DNA from: Candidatus Rifleibacteriota bacterium
GTDB lineage: Bacteria; Muiribacteriota; Ozemobacteria; Ozemobacterales; Ozemobacteraceae
Reading direction: 5' to 3'
Length of the DNA: 64,000 nt
NCBI GenBank assembly: GCA_015232575.1
Contig: JADFZL010000010.1
Coordinates: 62,001 to 126,000 of the forward strand
Shown here: piece after piece, positions 16,891 to 25,351 of the stretch
How the letters are laid out: every line of letters begins with the position of its first letter
Position numbering within the stretch: the stretch's first letter is position 1
Position numbers and translations under genes: made by a program
Notes under the pieces: model-generated
What the model was told of the DNA's origin: nothing
The model's input: only the letters and a program-made list of their open reading frames with translations
The model's database searches: none

Positions 16891-18785
16891 ATAAAAATTT
16901 ACTGATTACCTATCCGGGTATTTCAAAAAGGGCAGAATTTTATTCTCCAAAAGCCGTTACAGATCTTCTGAAGATCCATCCAGAAGGATTGATGCGATAC
17001 CCGTATTTCCTTTCTCAGGCTGATTCGTCAGTTGAAAATATTGATCAGCTCTTTTCTGATATCAGGAATGGGAAAAAAGAAGTATCAGGGCCTTTTACAA
17101 TCGTTCATCGAACCCGAAGTGCAAGCGATTTATTGTTTGAAGAGTGCGACTATGAAGGAATTTCAATCGGACTTGAAACAGACGGAAGAAAACTTCCCGA
17201 GTTACCATCGCGCTCAGAAATAGAAAGTCTGCTTGGAAAAGAGAAAACATTCATAGTCGTTGATGGCAGGCAATATCGGCCAAATACTGAAGTCTTTGGC
17301 TTTCAGAACGTCTATGATGACACAGTTAAGACAATTGATGGCCTCAAATTACTTGGGGTGCCGAATGATGGAATTTGTCTTTTCGCTACTCCGGAAGAAA
17401 TCTGTATTGAAGTACATCCGCTTCTATTTGGAATAGATGTTTCCCGGGAACTTGCTGCAAAATACAAGTCGCTTCTTATTAAACTGACTGGAATTAAATC
17501 AGGAGACAGAAGATGGTTGAAAACTTATGACAAAACTGTTCTGATAGAGTCCAGTGATCCGAATTTTGAATTACTTGTCCCTGGATCAGCCCACCCGCGT
17601 CTTCACCGTCCAAAAGTAAGTGTTGGACAGTCGCACTTCGCCTATGGTCCAGCTGCATTTTCAGATTATTGTGGCAAAAAACGCACTCAGGAAGAAACTC
17701 TTAAAGAGTTCAAATCCTGGTTAAAATTCATTGAAACCTCTTTCGAACCTTCCCCAAAGCTTGTTGAAGCAGTTGCAGAGCTTGAAAAGTCATCACCTGA
17801 CCTTACTAAAGCAGTGACAAAGCCTTCAGCAGCAGGTAGAGAGGGCGGTTTTAAGCCATTTGCAGAAGAAATATCCTTAGTTGCAGATGAGTTTCCTCTG
17901 GCAGATACTGTTATTCCATCACCATTTCAGGAACTCAATAAATCTCTTGGCGGCGGCTTTGCGTCGAAATCGCTGAATGTGATTTATGGTTCCCGCGAAG
18001 AAGGAAAAGCCTCTTTTCTATTATCAGTGGCTCTTTCAGCAGTTCAAAAATATAATGTTCTCTTTCTTTCAGGTGATATGACACAGAAAGAATTTGGATC
18101 AAGAATTCTTGCCAGATTTAAGAAGATGACAAACTCTGATTTTTCGGCTAAAGCCGGCCTTCCCGGAAACGAATTAAATGAATTGAGAAAGAAATACTCG
18201 GAGTCGCTTTCGGAGATATTGAAAACGCTGTCGCAAAATTTGTACTTTCGCGGGGCAGACAGTACAATTTCTTCTTCTGATGTATCACAGATAACTGAGC
18301 TGGTCAAACTTCTTCCATCTGATCGAAAAAATCTTGTTTTTATCGATGGAATCAGCAGCAATTATGCTGGAAGCGACTTCTTTTCAGAACTGAAAACTCA
18401 GGCGCTTCAGAAAGATATTGTCTTCTTCGTTTCTGTTCACACAGATGGGTTGCCAACGCAGAGGGCGCATCTTATCGAAGGCACTGATCTTGAATTGCTT
18501 TCAAAGTGTCAGAAACATTCAGATGCAGCAATTGTTTTACAGAGTGACAGAACTAATCTTCAGAGATTTTTGACTTTCGCACAGGGAAAAGTTGACCCCG
18601 CTGTTGCGCAAAAAATTGAGGGAAGCATGTTAAAATCAGCAGGTGAAAAAAGGAGATTTGATACATATTCACTGCTCAGGATAATTCACGCCCGAAATGG
18701 TTTCAGACAGATGATTCTGTATTATTATCAACGTGATTTGTTCAGGTTTTTTGAAGGGCCGGCAATGCCTGTTTCAAGGGCGTAA
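16887..18785 (+). CDS. DnaB-like RecA-fold ATPase with an unusual N-terminal domain
   Basis: A 632-residue protein in two parts. The C-terminal part (about 345-630) follows the replicative helicase/DnaB pattern: PFQELNKSLGGGFASKSLNV, a Walker A-like GSREEGKA at 368-375, Walker B VFIDG (Asp487), and the final RNGFRQMILYYYQRDLFRF element near residue 610. The Walker A motif ends in Ala instead of Thr/Ser, so ATP hydrolysis may be altered. Residues 1-280 contain ICIEVHPLLFGIDVS and LVPGSAHPRLHRP, which faintly resemble archaeo-eukaryotic primase motifs; this is a hypothesis. The order would parallel phage T7 gp4 primase-helicase. It overlaps the phosphatase by 4 bases. Confidence 0.7.
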   Translation: MNKNLLITYPGISKRAEFYSPKAVTDLLKIHPEGLMRYPYFLSQADSSVENIDQLFSDIRNGKKEVSGPFTIVHRTRSASDLLFEECDYEGISIGLETDGRKLPELPSRSEIESLLGKEKTFIVVDGRQYRPNTEVFGFQNVYDDTVKTIDGLKLLGVPNDGICLFATPEEICIEVHPLLFGIDVSRELAAKYKSLLIKLTGIKSGDRRWLKTYDKTVLIESSDPNFELLVPGSAHPRLHRPKVSVGQSHFAYGPAAFSDYCGKKRTQEETLKEFKSWLKFIETSFEPSPKLVEAVAELEKSSPDLTKAVTKPSAAGREGGFKPFAEEISLVADEFPLADTVIPSPFQELNKSLGGGFASKSLNVIYGSREEGKASFLLSVALSAVQKYNVLFLSGDMTQKEFGSRILARFKKMTNSDFSAKAGLPGNELNELRKKYSESLSEILKTLSQNLYFRGADSTISSSDVSQITELVKLLPSDRKNLVFIDGISSNYAGSDFFSELKTQALQKDIVFFVSVHTDGLPTQRAHLIEGTDLELLSKCQKHSDAAIVLQSDRTNLQRFLTFAQGKVDPAVAQKIEGSMLKSAGEKRRFDTYSLLRIIHARNGFRQMILYYYQRDLFRFFEGPAMPVSRA

Positions 18786-18860
18786 TTGCTGTCAGCTTTT
18801 TGTTTGGATTGAAAAAAAATCAGTTTTCGGTTATTATGACAAAAAATCAGAAAGGTTTAT

Positions 18861-19145
18861 ATGGGAAAATTTCGAAAAGTACATCTGATAATTAAAGGTG
18901 ACGTACAGGGGGTCGGGTTTAGAGCATTCGCTCGCAGAAATGCCCAGAAACTCGGAGTCTGTGGATGGGTCAAAAATCGTATTGATGAAGCAGTGGAGAT
19001 TGTAGTTGAAGGGACAAGGGAAGCCGTTGATGAAATGGTTAAACTCATGCGTTCGGGTCCAAATTTTTCCCACATAACAGAACTTGAATTCATGGAAGAT
19101 AAGGAAATACAAGATCTTGTTCACTCTGAATTTCAGATTCGCTGA
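18861..19145 (+). CDS. acyP: Acylphosphatase
   Basis: This 94-residue protein matches acylphosphatases from end to end. It has the phosphate-binding loop and catalytic arginine in GDVQGVGFRAFARR and the catalytic asparagine in GWVKNRIDEAVEIVVEG. It hydrolyses carboxyl-phosphate bonds such as acetyl phosphate or 1,3-bisphosphoglycerate in the cytoplasm. AAAGG is 5 bases before the ATG. It sits 75 bases downstream of the DnaB-like gene on the same strand. Confidence 0.95.
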   Translation: MGKFRKVHLIIKGDVQGVGFRAFARRNAQKLGVCGWVKNRIDEAVEIVVEGTREAVDEMVKLMRSGPNFSHITELEFMEDKEIQDLVHSEFQIR

Positions 19146-19196
19146 TTTGTCCTTACACTTATTGAATTTATTGAGCCCAGGCCGGAATTCTGAGAG

Positions 19197-20201
19197 CTAT
19201 TGAAAATATTTTGCCAGCCGATCCGCGATGCTTTTCCAGTCCATATTCCGGCATTGCCATGTCCCGTTGGGACATTTTTCGCGTTGGCCATGAAGACTGC
19301 ATGGCTTGCAATCAAGTGATTCAGAAAATAGAATAAAATCACCACCGGGAATTGGTGAAAAACCCAGCAGCGGGTCTGTCTGGAAGAAGAATGCTGCAAA
19401 CTTTCTGTTTACAGCTCTTGTAAGATGCATTGGACCTGAGTCAGTTGTAATGACGCCTCGCGATAGTTTTATTATCACTGGAAGTAATTCCAGAGGAACC
19501 TTGCCTCTCAGATCAGTTGCGTCTTTCAAATAAATTCCCTTTGGATTATCGCCAATTATTCCCACGGGAAGGTTCAGCTTTTGAATGATAGTTCGCAGAC
19601 CATCTTCAGGGAAGAACTTGCCATTGTGAGAAGCAGACGGATGTACAAGTATTGGCAGTTTGTCCATTTTTCCGAAAAAATTGTTAAAAAGCAATCTTCC
19701 TCTTTGATAAAGATCGGCGGGGAAATTTAGTGATGGATCAGGAGAATCGCATGGCAAGACTGCTGCATCAAGATAACGTTTCCAGACAGGCCTTGAATCT
19801 GAACACTTTACGGGAAATTCTCCCGAAATTACTTTGAAGTTTTCCTCGAAACTGCGTTTTCTGTAATAGGTTCCGGGAACGCCGAGCAACCGTACAAGAA
19901 CAAAACTTAACAGTTTCCCCTGAAGGTCGCAGATGCTCTCAGGTTCCAGGTTCTTTAAGATTCGGACAGTTTTTAAAAGATTGTTTACTCCGTCAAGTAT
20001 TAATTTTTTTCCCGGAAGGTAAGGTGATATTGCTTCAAATTTTTTGCCAATTACCCAGACAGGTATGATATCCTGATTCAGGAGATATCTCGCCACAGGA
20101 ACTGCAAGCAGAATGTCGCCGAGCGCGGATAACCGAACAATTACCCTGACTTTCTGCGTTCTTAATACATCCTTTTTAAGAAAGGAGTCATGTTCTTTCA
20201 T
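19197..20201 (-). CDS. Glycosyltransferase family 9 (heptosyltransferase type)
   Basis: The 334-residue protein has the GT9 fold of LPS core heptosyltransferases. The N-terminal nucleotide-binding edge reads VRLSALGDILLAVPVARYL. The C-terminal half contains KLSRGVITTDSGPMHLTRAV, the standard GT9 donor-site segment, then FFQTDPLLGFSPIPG. It probably adds ADP-heptose or a related sugar to the Kdo-lipid A core on the inner leaflet. Its ATG overlaps the waaA stop by 4 bases, and it ends the lipid A/core cluster. The exact sugar is not determined. Confidence 0.9.
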   Translation of the reverse strand: MKEHDSFLKKDVLRTQKVRVIVRLSALGDILLAVPVARYLLNQDIIPVWVIGKKFEAISPYLPGKKLILDGVNNLLKTVRILKNLEPESICDLQGKLLSFVLVRLLGVPGTYYRKRSFEENFKVISGEFPVKCSDSRPVWKRYLDAAVLPCDSPDPSLNFPADLYQRGRLLFNNFFGKMDKLPILVHPSASHNGKFFPEDGLRTIIQKLNLPVGIIGDNPKGIYLKDATDLRGKVPLELLPVIIKLSRGVITTDSGPMHLTRAVNRKFAAFFFQTDPLLGFSPIPGGDFILFSESLDCKPCSLHGQREKCPNGTWQCRNMDWKSIADRLAKYFQ

Positions 20202-21460
20202 CGTGGTAAAAGAGACATTTCCTGAAGGGAATCGATGGTTCTATCTGTTGCGCCAGCGAGTTTTTTCAGCACACTTTCGGCACGCATGCCGAAAATACGG
20301 TATTTTTCCCTGTCATTAAAGAAATCAGAAAAAATTCTGGATAACTCGCCCGCATTTGATGCTGTTATCAGGGCTTCGTTTTCTTTAAGTCTGGAAGTTT
20401 CCTGAGTAAAATTACCAGTATGAGGGCCGGTTATTACTGGTACAGAAAAAGCAGCCGGTTCCAGCATGTTATGTCCGCCTCTTGGGATAAGACTTCCTCC
20501 GACGAACGCAAGGTCTGCAACTGAGTAGAGCTTTTTAAGGCAACCCTGCTGATTTACCAGTATGATATTGCCAATTACTGAACTGCTGATTTCCGAAGAC
20601 AGTTGAATCTGAAATCCTTTACCAGCAAGGAGATTCCTGACTTCTTCGATTCTCTGAAGATGCCTTGGTACTACTACCAGTTGAAATCTGGAAATAGTGC
20701 CAGACGAACTCAGAGCTTCGATCAGTGTTTTCTCTTCATCTGAATGTGTTGAGCCGAGAACAAGAACGGGTTTGTCGGCTGAGAGACCAAATTTACTGCG
20801 AACAGATTCCGGATTAATGTCTTCGCAATCGTAATCGAATTTAAAGCTTCCTAATACTTTTATCCGTTTTTCAGATATTCCAATAGATTCAAACCTCTTT
20901 GAATATATCTGAGATTGTACAAAGACAAAAGACAGTGCTGAAATACTGTCTTGAAATAATTTTTTAAAAAGATTTAAAAATCTGACAGTTCTTTTGTTTA
21001 TTCTGCCGTTTATGATTCCAGATGGAATTCCCCTGCGTGCAAGATGAGAAGCCAGTAGCGGCCATATTTCCGTTTCATTTATAAGAAGAAGACGAGGGTT
21101 CATTTTATCGATGAAAGTGTCGAGAATTTCCGGTAATTCAACGGGAAGAAGTGTTGAATGGCCTGCAAGGGCATCACGTCTTATCTGTTTGAGTCCGTCA
21201 GTTGTGGTAGCTGTAGCCAGAAGCCGTTCCGGACCATAACGTCTGTTAAGTCTCTTCATGAGAGGTTTCAGTGTCAGAGTTTCACCCAGTGAAGCACCAT
21301 GCACCCAAATTGTTCCAGACGCAGGAACGCAGTTACTTAATTCAAATATTCCCTTCCTGAGTTGAATCTCTTGTCTATCAACTCTTCTCGGAGGAAACAA
21401 TTCGAATATTCCTACTGCAATGCTCAAAGCTCTTTTGTACAAACTTAAACTGATGCTCAT
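20198..21460 (-). CDS. waaA: 3-deoxy-D-manno-octulosonic acid (Kdo) transferase
   Basis: A GT30 enzyme that attaches Kdo to lipid IVA, the step that defines LPS core. Family marks are the N-terminal membrane helix, IWVHGASLGETLTLKPLM, LINETEIWPLLASHLARRGIP, VLGSTHSDEEKTLIEAL and FVGGSLIPRGGHNMLEPAAF. The frame extends 25 codons upstream to 21535, but the ATG at 21460 (MSISLSLYKRAL) gives the usual 420-residue length and N-terminus. Directly downstream and overlapping is the GT9 gene; the acyltransferase lies upstream. Confidence 0.94.
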   Translation of the reverse strand: MSISLSLYKRALSIAVGIFELFPPRRVDRQEIQLRKGIFELSNCVPASGTIWVHGASLGETLTLKPLMKRLNRRYGPERLLATATTTDGLKQIRRDALAGHSTLLPVELPEILDTFIDKMNPRLLLINETEIWPLLASHLARRGIPSGIINGRINKRTVRFLNLFKKLFQDSISALSFVFVQSQIYSKRFESIGISEKRIKVLGSFKFDYDCEDINPESVRSKFGLSADKPVLVLGSTHSDEEKTLIEALSSSGTISRFQLVVVPRHLQRIEEVRNLLAGKGFQIQLSSEISSSVIGNIILVNQQGCLKKLYSVADLAFVGGSLIPRGGHNMLEPAAFSVPVITGPHTGNFTQETSRLKENEALITASNAGELSRIFSDFFNDREKYRIFGMRAESVLKKLAGATDRTIDSLQEMSLLPR

Positions 21461-21553
21461 AAAAATCCGTTCATTCCATACGCAAAAAACCAACTGATGC
21501 CAAGATAACACTAACCCTATAACACTCAGAAGCAATATGTCAAGAGAACTTTT

Positions 21554-22465
21554 TCACAATGAAGAAAAAGTATTGTTACTTTTCCATCGCCTGTGAAGCC
21601 AGAACCATTGTTCAGGATTTTTTTTGATAATGCTGCAGAATAAGTCAGAATATCTTGCAGTCAGTTCAAATCTGCCGTTAGAAGAATTAAAGTAGTTTTC
21701 TGGATAAAATGGCGGAAAAAATTCAACTTCATGTTTATGAAGAGCATTTTGTGATGGTCGTACAATGGCCAATACAAGCGGAGCTTCGGTTTTTTCTGAG
21801 AGAATTGCCGGCCCGGGAACAGTAGACGCAGGTTTTCCGAGAAAATCAATGAATATACCTTTGTCTCCTGCGTTCTGATCAATCATTAATCCGAGTAGAT
21901 TGCCGTTGCGGAGATCTTTTAAGGATTGTCGCATGTTAAATCCTGAATCAGTTGTTGATGCACCGTGTGCTTTCCGCATGTTTTCCATAATAATGTCAAC
22001 ATGCTGATTGCTTTGTCGTCTTACTACGGAAGTCATTTTATAGCCATTAAGGCTGAAAAAATGAGGTATGAGCTCCCATAGACCATAATGACCGCTTAAT
22101 ATTATTACGCCGCTGTTTCTGCTGTATGCTTCTTTAAAATAGTCGAAACCTGTTATTTTAATTGAGGACAGAAGGGCTTCAGGTTTACCAAGTGACAGTG
22201 AAATCATTGTCATGCAGTTATTGAAAAAATGGAAATATGCTTTGCCGGCAATGTCTGTTGCTTTTGATAAAGGAACTTCGAGCCGATCTGAAATTGATTT
22301 TACTACGTATTCTTTTCTGAAACCAAGAATGTCGAAGGCAATCTTTTTCAAGCCAGAGCTTATGAGCCTTTTCTGTCTTTCATTTATTTTCAGAGAACTG
22401 CTTATGATTTTTTCAATGAAGAAGGCTTCAATACCGTGAACTAGTTTTTTGCAGGTGGTTTTCAT
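21554..22465 (-). CDS. Lipid A lauroyl/myristoyl acyltransferase family protein
   Basis: A 303-residue member of the LpxL/HtrB acyltransferase family, which adds a secondary acyl chain to Kdo-lipid A at the inner membrane. The HX4E catalytic motif is in ILSGHYGLWE. The downstream LLGLMIDQNAGDKGIFIDFLG and PGPAILSEKTEAPLVLAIV segments are typical. It has a weak N-terminal hydrophobic region compared with E. coli LpxL. Placement beside waaA and GT9 supports a role in LPS. Whether it is LpxL- or LpxM-like cannot be told. Confidence 0.9.
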   Translation of the reverse strand: MKTTCKKLVHGIEAFFIEKIISSSLKINERQKRLISSGLKKIAFDILGFRKEYVVKSISDRLEVPLSKATDIAGKAYFHFFNNCMTMISLSLGKPEALLSSIKITGFDYFKEAYSRNSGVIILSGHYGLWELIPHFFSLNGYKMTSVVRRQSNQHVDIIMENMRKAHGASTTDSGFNMRQSLKDLRNGNLLGLMIDQNAGDKGIFIDFLGKPASTVPGPAILSEKTEAPLVLAIVRPSQNALHKHEVEFFPPFYPENYFNSSNGRFELTARYSDLFCSIIKKNPEQWFWLHRRWKSNNTFSSL

Positions 22466-22483
22466 AAAGCGACTTTCGTAAAA

Positions 22484-23644
22484 TTAATACCGTCTTAACA
22501 GGGCACGAAGAAATTTTAAAAGATTCAGCAGTGAGCCAATGTGAATATCAATGGCATTCTTTGGACAAACCTCTGTGCAGCAAAAGCAGGCAATGCACTT
22601 GCTGTAATTTAATTTAACCGTATCTGACGAATCATTTAAAGATATTGCATGTGCTGGACAGATATTTATGCATGCCCTGCATTTAATACACTTTGATTGG
22701 CAGATCCTTGGTTTCGGCTTGATAAGTTTCTGAACCAGTTTAAAAAGGGGTTTGGGAATTTTAAGAAATAATGGTGCTTTGGGAAGATTGAATCCGGAAT
22801 ATTTTACTTCAGATAAACTATTTCCGCTTATTTCAATCTTCTCAAGTGTGACATGGGGATTTAATTTCAGTGACTCTGATATAATCGGAAGACTTTCTGG
22901 ACTGGTTCCGATAATTTTGCAGAAAGCCAGATCGGCGGCAAGAGGGTGCTCTGAGGCGAGCAAAACACAGGTGTTTATTGGATTTCCACCAGCCGGACCA
23001 TCGCCATCCATGCCGGTTATTCCGTCTATAACGGTAAAAGAGTTTGGAAAAAGTTGTGCAATCTGTGCAATCAGCTTCCCAAAATCAAAGCTGTCGGGGA
23101 AAATCTTATGAAGCTTTGGCTTCTGAAGACCTGGAACCAGTCCAAAAAAATTCTTTACCGCTCCGGTTATTACTGTCAGATTATGGGACTTAAGTTTTGC
23201 CAGATTTAAAATCAGCACGTCTTTATCGAATGCCATGTCGAGCAGCGAAATATCTGTTTGAAGTTTGCCAGAAGCTATTCGATGCATTCTCGATGTTTCT
23301 TTTTCGAAATACAGAAACTTTGCACCTGTTTTTTCTACGACATCTGACATTCCGGTTTTCTTCCAGTATTCTTCAATTCTACCTATTCCTATTGGCGGAC
23401 TATCTCCGAGGTAAACTGAAGCTCCAATTTTCTGGAAGCCTCTTACGAACCATTCTACGATTGATGGATGAGTGGTAACGGCTTTTTCGGGGGACTTTGC
23501 TGACAGGAGGTTAGGTTTAATCAATACTTTTCTGCGGTCTTTAAGAATTCCGGAAAAAGAGCCAAACGGCTGAATCAAGCGCTCGAGAGCCATTTCAAGA
23601 TTTTCAGGATTATAATTGCTGCATTTCTGAATCGACAATTTCAT
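22484..23644 (-). CDS. DUF362 protein with two 4Fe-4S clusters
   Basis: The 386-residue protein has an N-terminal DUF362 domain (about 30-270; VLIKPNLLSAKSPEKAVTTH and VYLGDSPPIGIGR) followed by a bacterial ferredoxin module with two cysteine sets, CIKCRACINICPAHA and CIACFCCTEVCPKNA. These should bind two [4Fe-4S] clusters. DUF362 proteins are presumed redox proteins without a settled reaction. AGGA is 8 bases before the ATG. It is the first gene of the minus-strand run leading into the lipid A/core genes, although a functional link with LPS is not evident. Confidence 0.88.
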   Translation of the reverse strand: MKLSIQKCSNYNPENLEMALERLIQPFGSFSGILKDRRKVLIKPNLLSAKSPEKAVTTHPSIVEWFVRGFQKIGASVYLGDSPPIGIGRIEEYWKKTGMSDVVEKTGAKFLYFEKETSRMHRIASGKLQTDISLLDMAFDKDVLILNLAKLKSHNLTVITGAVKNFFGLVPGLQKPKLHKIFPDSFDFGKLIAQIAQLFPNSFTVIDGITGMDGDGPAGGNPINTCVLLASEHPLAADLAFCKIIGTSPESLPIISESLKLNPHVTLEKIEISGNSLSEVKYSGFNLPKAPLFLKIPKPLFKLVQKLIKPKPRICQSKCIKCRACINICPAHAISLNDSSDTVKLNYSKCIACFCCTEVCPKNAIDIHIGSLLNLLKFLRALLRRY

Positions 23645-23796
23645 TGGTTCGTCCTGTTTACATCAATATAGTGTTACTCTCTATTAACATAACCAAATTA
23701 TTTTTGCAAATAAACAAATAGATATTTTATTCTCATTCGTTCTTCCAATGCAGCTTGAACTTTAAGAGTTGTTTCTCATGGCTATTCATAAAGAAT

Positions 23797-23825
23797 TTGC
23801 TTATTTGGAATATTGATGGTATAAT
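23797..23825 (+). promoter_or_regulatory. Sigma-70-type promoter for the L25 gene
   Basis: TTGCTT at 23797-23802 and a perfect TATAAT at 23820-23825 are separated by 17 bases, about 40 bases upstream of the L25 start. An AGGAGG ribosome-binding site follows at about 23857. Position and match are good; transcription is inferred. Confidence 0.65.
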
Positions 23826-23865
23826 ACCGTACACTTTAATGCCGATATCATAATTAGGAGGTTCT

Positions 23866-24579
23866 ATGGCAGAGTTTATTTTGAACGCTGAAGTAAGAAC
23901 GAATCTTGGAAAAGGTCACTCAAGACGCTTAAGATGCAGTGGGTTAATTCCTGCGGTAATTTATGGCAAAACTGTGACCCCTGTACATTGTTCGTTAAAA
24001 AGACGTGACGTTGAGGTTGTTTTTCAGAAAGCTACAAGAAATACAATCATCAAAGTGGATTTCGGCAGCGCTTCTGCTGCTCGTGATGTTATTATCAGAG
24101 ACTTTCAGGAAGAGCCTATTTCCCGAAAAGTGACTCACCTGGATTTACAGGCCATTGACTGGAACACACCAGTTAAGGTTCAGGTTGATATTAATTTCGT
24201 TGGTGAGCCCATTGGAAAGAAAGCTGGTGCAGTTTTCACTTCTCAGACTCGTACAGTACGTATTGAGTGCTTACCGGCCAAGATCCCGACAGCTATTGAT
24301 GTTGATGTAGCGGCACTTGATGTTGGGCATTCTTTGCACGTGAGTGATATTCCAAAGAGCGAATTCAAGATCGTTTCTAACCCGAAGCTTACTCTTTGCC
24401 AGATGTCAGTGGTTAAAGAAGAAGCTGGTGCTGTTGCTCCTGGCGCTACTGCTGAAGCCGCCGCTGGTGCTGCTCCGGTTGCCGGCGCCGCTCCTGCTGC
24501 TGGTGCTCCTGCCGCCGCTGCCGCCGCTCCTGCTGCTGCAAAAGCCGCTCCGGCCAAGGCTGCAGCTCCGAAGAAGTGA
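23866..24579 (+). CDS. rplY: 50S ribosomal protein L25/general stress protein Ctc
   Basis: L25/TL5/Ctc family 5S rRNA-binding protein (237 aa). Residues about 1-90 form the 5S-binding domain (VRTNLGKGHSRRLRCSGLIP, VIIRDFQEEPISRKVTHLDL). Residues 95-185 form the C-terminal Ctc domain. The last 50 or so residues are an alanine/proline/glycine/lysine tail that ends KAAPAKAAAPKK. That tail is encoded by GC-rich repetitive DNA and is longer than in most homologues. AGGAGG is well placed. There is no pth gene next door, which often follows L25. Confidence 0.95.
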   Translation: MAEFILNAEVRTNLGKGHSRRLRCSGLIPAVIYGKTVTPVHCSLKRRDVEVVFQKATRNTIIKVDFGSASAARDVIIRDFQEEPISRKVTHLDLQAIDWNTPVKVQVDINFVGEPIGKKAGAVFTSQTRTVRIECLPAKIPTAIDVDVAALDVGHSLHVSDIPKSEFKIVSNPKLTLCQMSVVKEEAGAVAPGATAEAAAGAAPVAGAAPAAGAPAAAAAAPAAAKAAPAKAAAPKK

Positions 24580-24612
24580 TCAGAAGTTAGTTGAAGAATA
24601 ATTGTTTATTAT

Positions 24613-24635
24613 CTGAGGGCATTTTATGCCCTCAG
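24613..24635 (+). terminator. Hairpin downstream of L25, likely terminator
   Basis: CTGAGGGCAT (24613-24622) and ATGCCCTCAG (24626-24635) form a perfect 10-bp stem with a 3-base loop, 33 bases past the L25 stop. The following bases are CT-rich rather than a pure T-run, so efficiency is uncertain. Confidence 0.65.
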
Positions 24636-24746
24636 CCTCTCTCTAAAATGCGGAATTTGCAACAGGATGTTTTTTTTCAGATGTTATATTGTTTCGCAAT
24701 AATCGTTCCGCACGTATTCTAATTCTATTTATCAGGAGTGTAGTCT

Positions 24747-25256
24747 ATGCTGCAATTCTCTGTTGGTTCCCCTATTGTTCATCCAATTCATGGTGCCGGA
24801 GTAATGCGCGCGATAGAAAGAAAAGAAATTCGCGGCAAATTGCTTAATTACTACGTCATCGACTTCCCATACAGTGACCTCGGTCAGGTTATGGTTCCGG
24901 TGGAAATGGCTGAAAAAGTTGGCTTGAGAGCAATCAGCGGGAACAACAATATTGAAGTTATTTTCGATGCCTTGAGTGAAAGTTTTACTGAAGCAGAAGA
25001 AGAGGAAAGTAAAAGCTTTCATCAGCGCTATAGAGAATATCTAGAAAGAATACAGAGTGGTGATCTTTCACAGGTTGCAAAAGTATATCGTCTTCTTTAT
25101 AGAAGAAGTCTTAATAAACCTCTTGGAACCAAAGACAAGTCACTCTTTGAGACAGCAAGACAGCTGCTTGTGTCTGAGATTGTTTATTCCAAAAGTGTTG
25201 CTGACCAGGACGCAAAAGTTCTGCTCGATGAAGCAATGGAAGAAGTAGTTTTTTAA
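24747..25256 (+). CDS. carD: CarD/CdnL family transcription regulator
   Basis: This 169-residue protein has the CarD layout: an N-terminal RNA-polymerase-interacting domain (about 5-65; GSPIVHPIHGAGVMRAIE, LNYYVIDFPYSDLGQVMVP) and a helical C-terminal DNA-contacting domain. CarD/CdnL proteins bind the RNA polymerase beta subunit and stabilise the open complex at rRNA and other promoters. AGGAG at 24734-24738 gives ideal spacing. It is monocistronic and flanked by hairpins on both sides. Confidence 0.93.
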   Translation: MLQFSVGSPIVHPIHGAGVMRAIERKEIRGKLLNYYVIDFPYSDLGQVMVPVEMAEKVGLRAISGNNNIEVIFDALSESFTEAEEEESKSFHQRYREYLERIQSGDLSQVAKVYRLLYRRSLNKPLGTKDKSLFETARQLLVSEIVYSKSVADQDAKVLLDEAMEEVVF

Positions 25257-25271
25257 TCAGACTAAAGCCGT

Positions 25272-25327
25272 TTCAACTCCGCTCAATAAGCCGATTGGAT
25301 GTCTTACGCTGACTGAACGGAGTTGAA
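25272..25327. repeat. Inverted repeat between convergent carD and dehydrogenase genes
   Basis: TTCAACTCCG (25272-25281) pairs with CGGAGTTGAA (25318-25327) across a 36-base loop. Placed between the ends of two convergent genes, it may help stop transcription from both sides, but there is no T-tract. Confidence 0.5.
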
Positions 25328-25351
25328 GTGTTCGTGCAAATGAATCAGTTT

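Noticed and set aside
24243..24557. Alanine-rich 104-codon frame antisense to L25
   Set aside because: It is the mirror of the repetitive GCT/GCC-rich tail of L25 and has no start signal.
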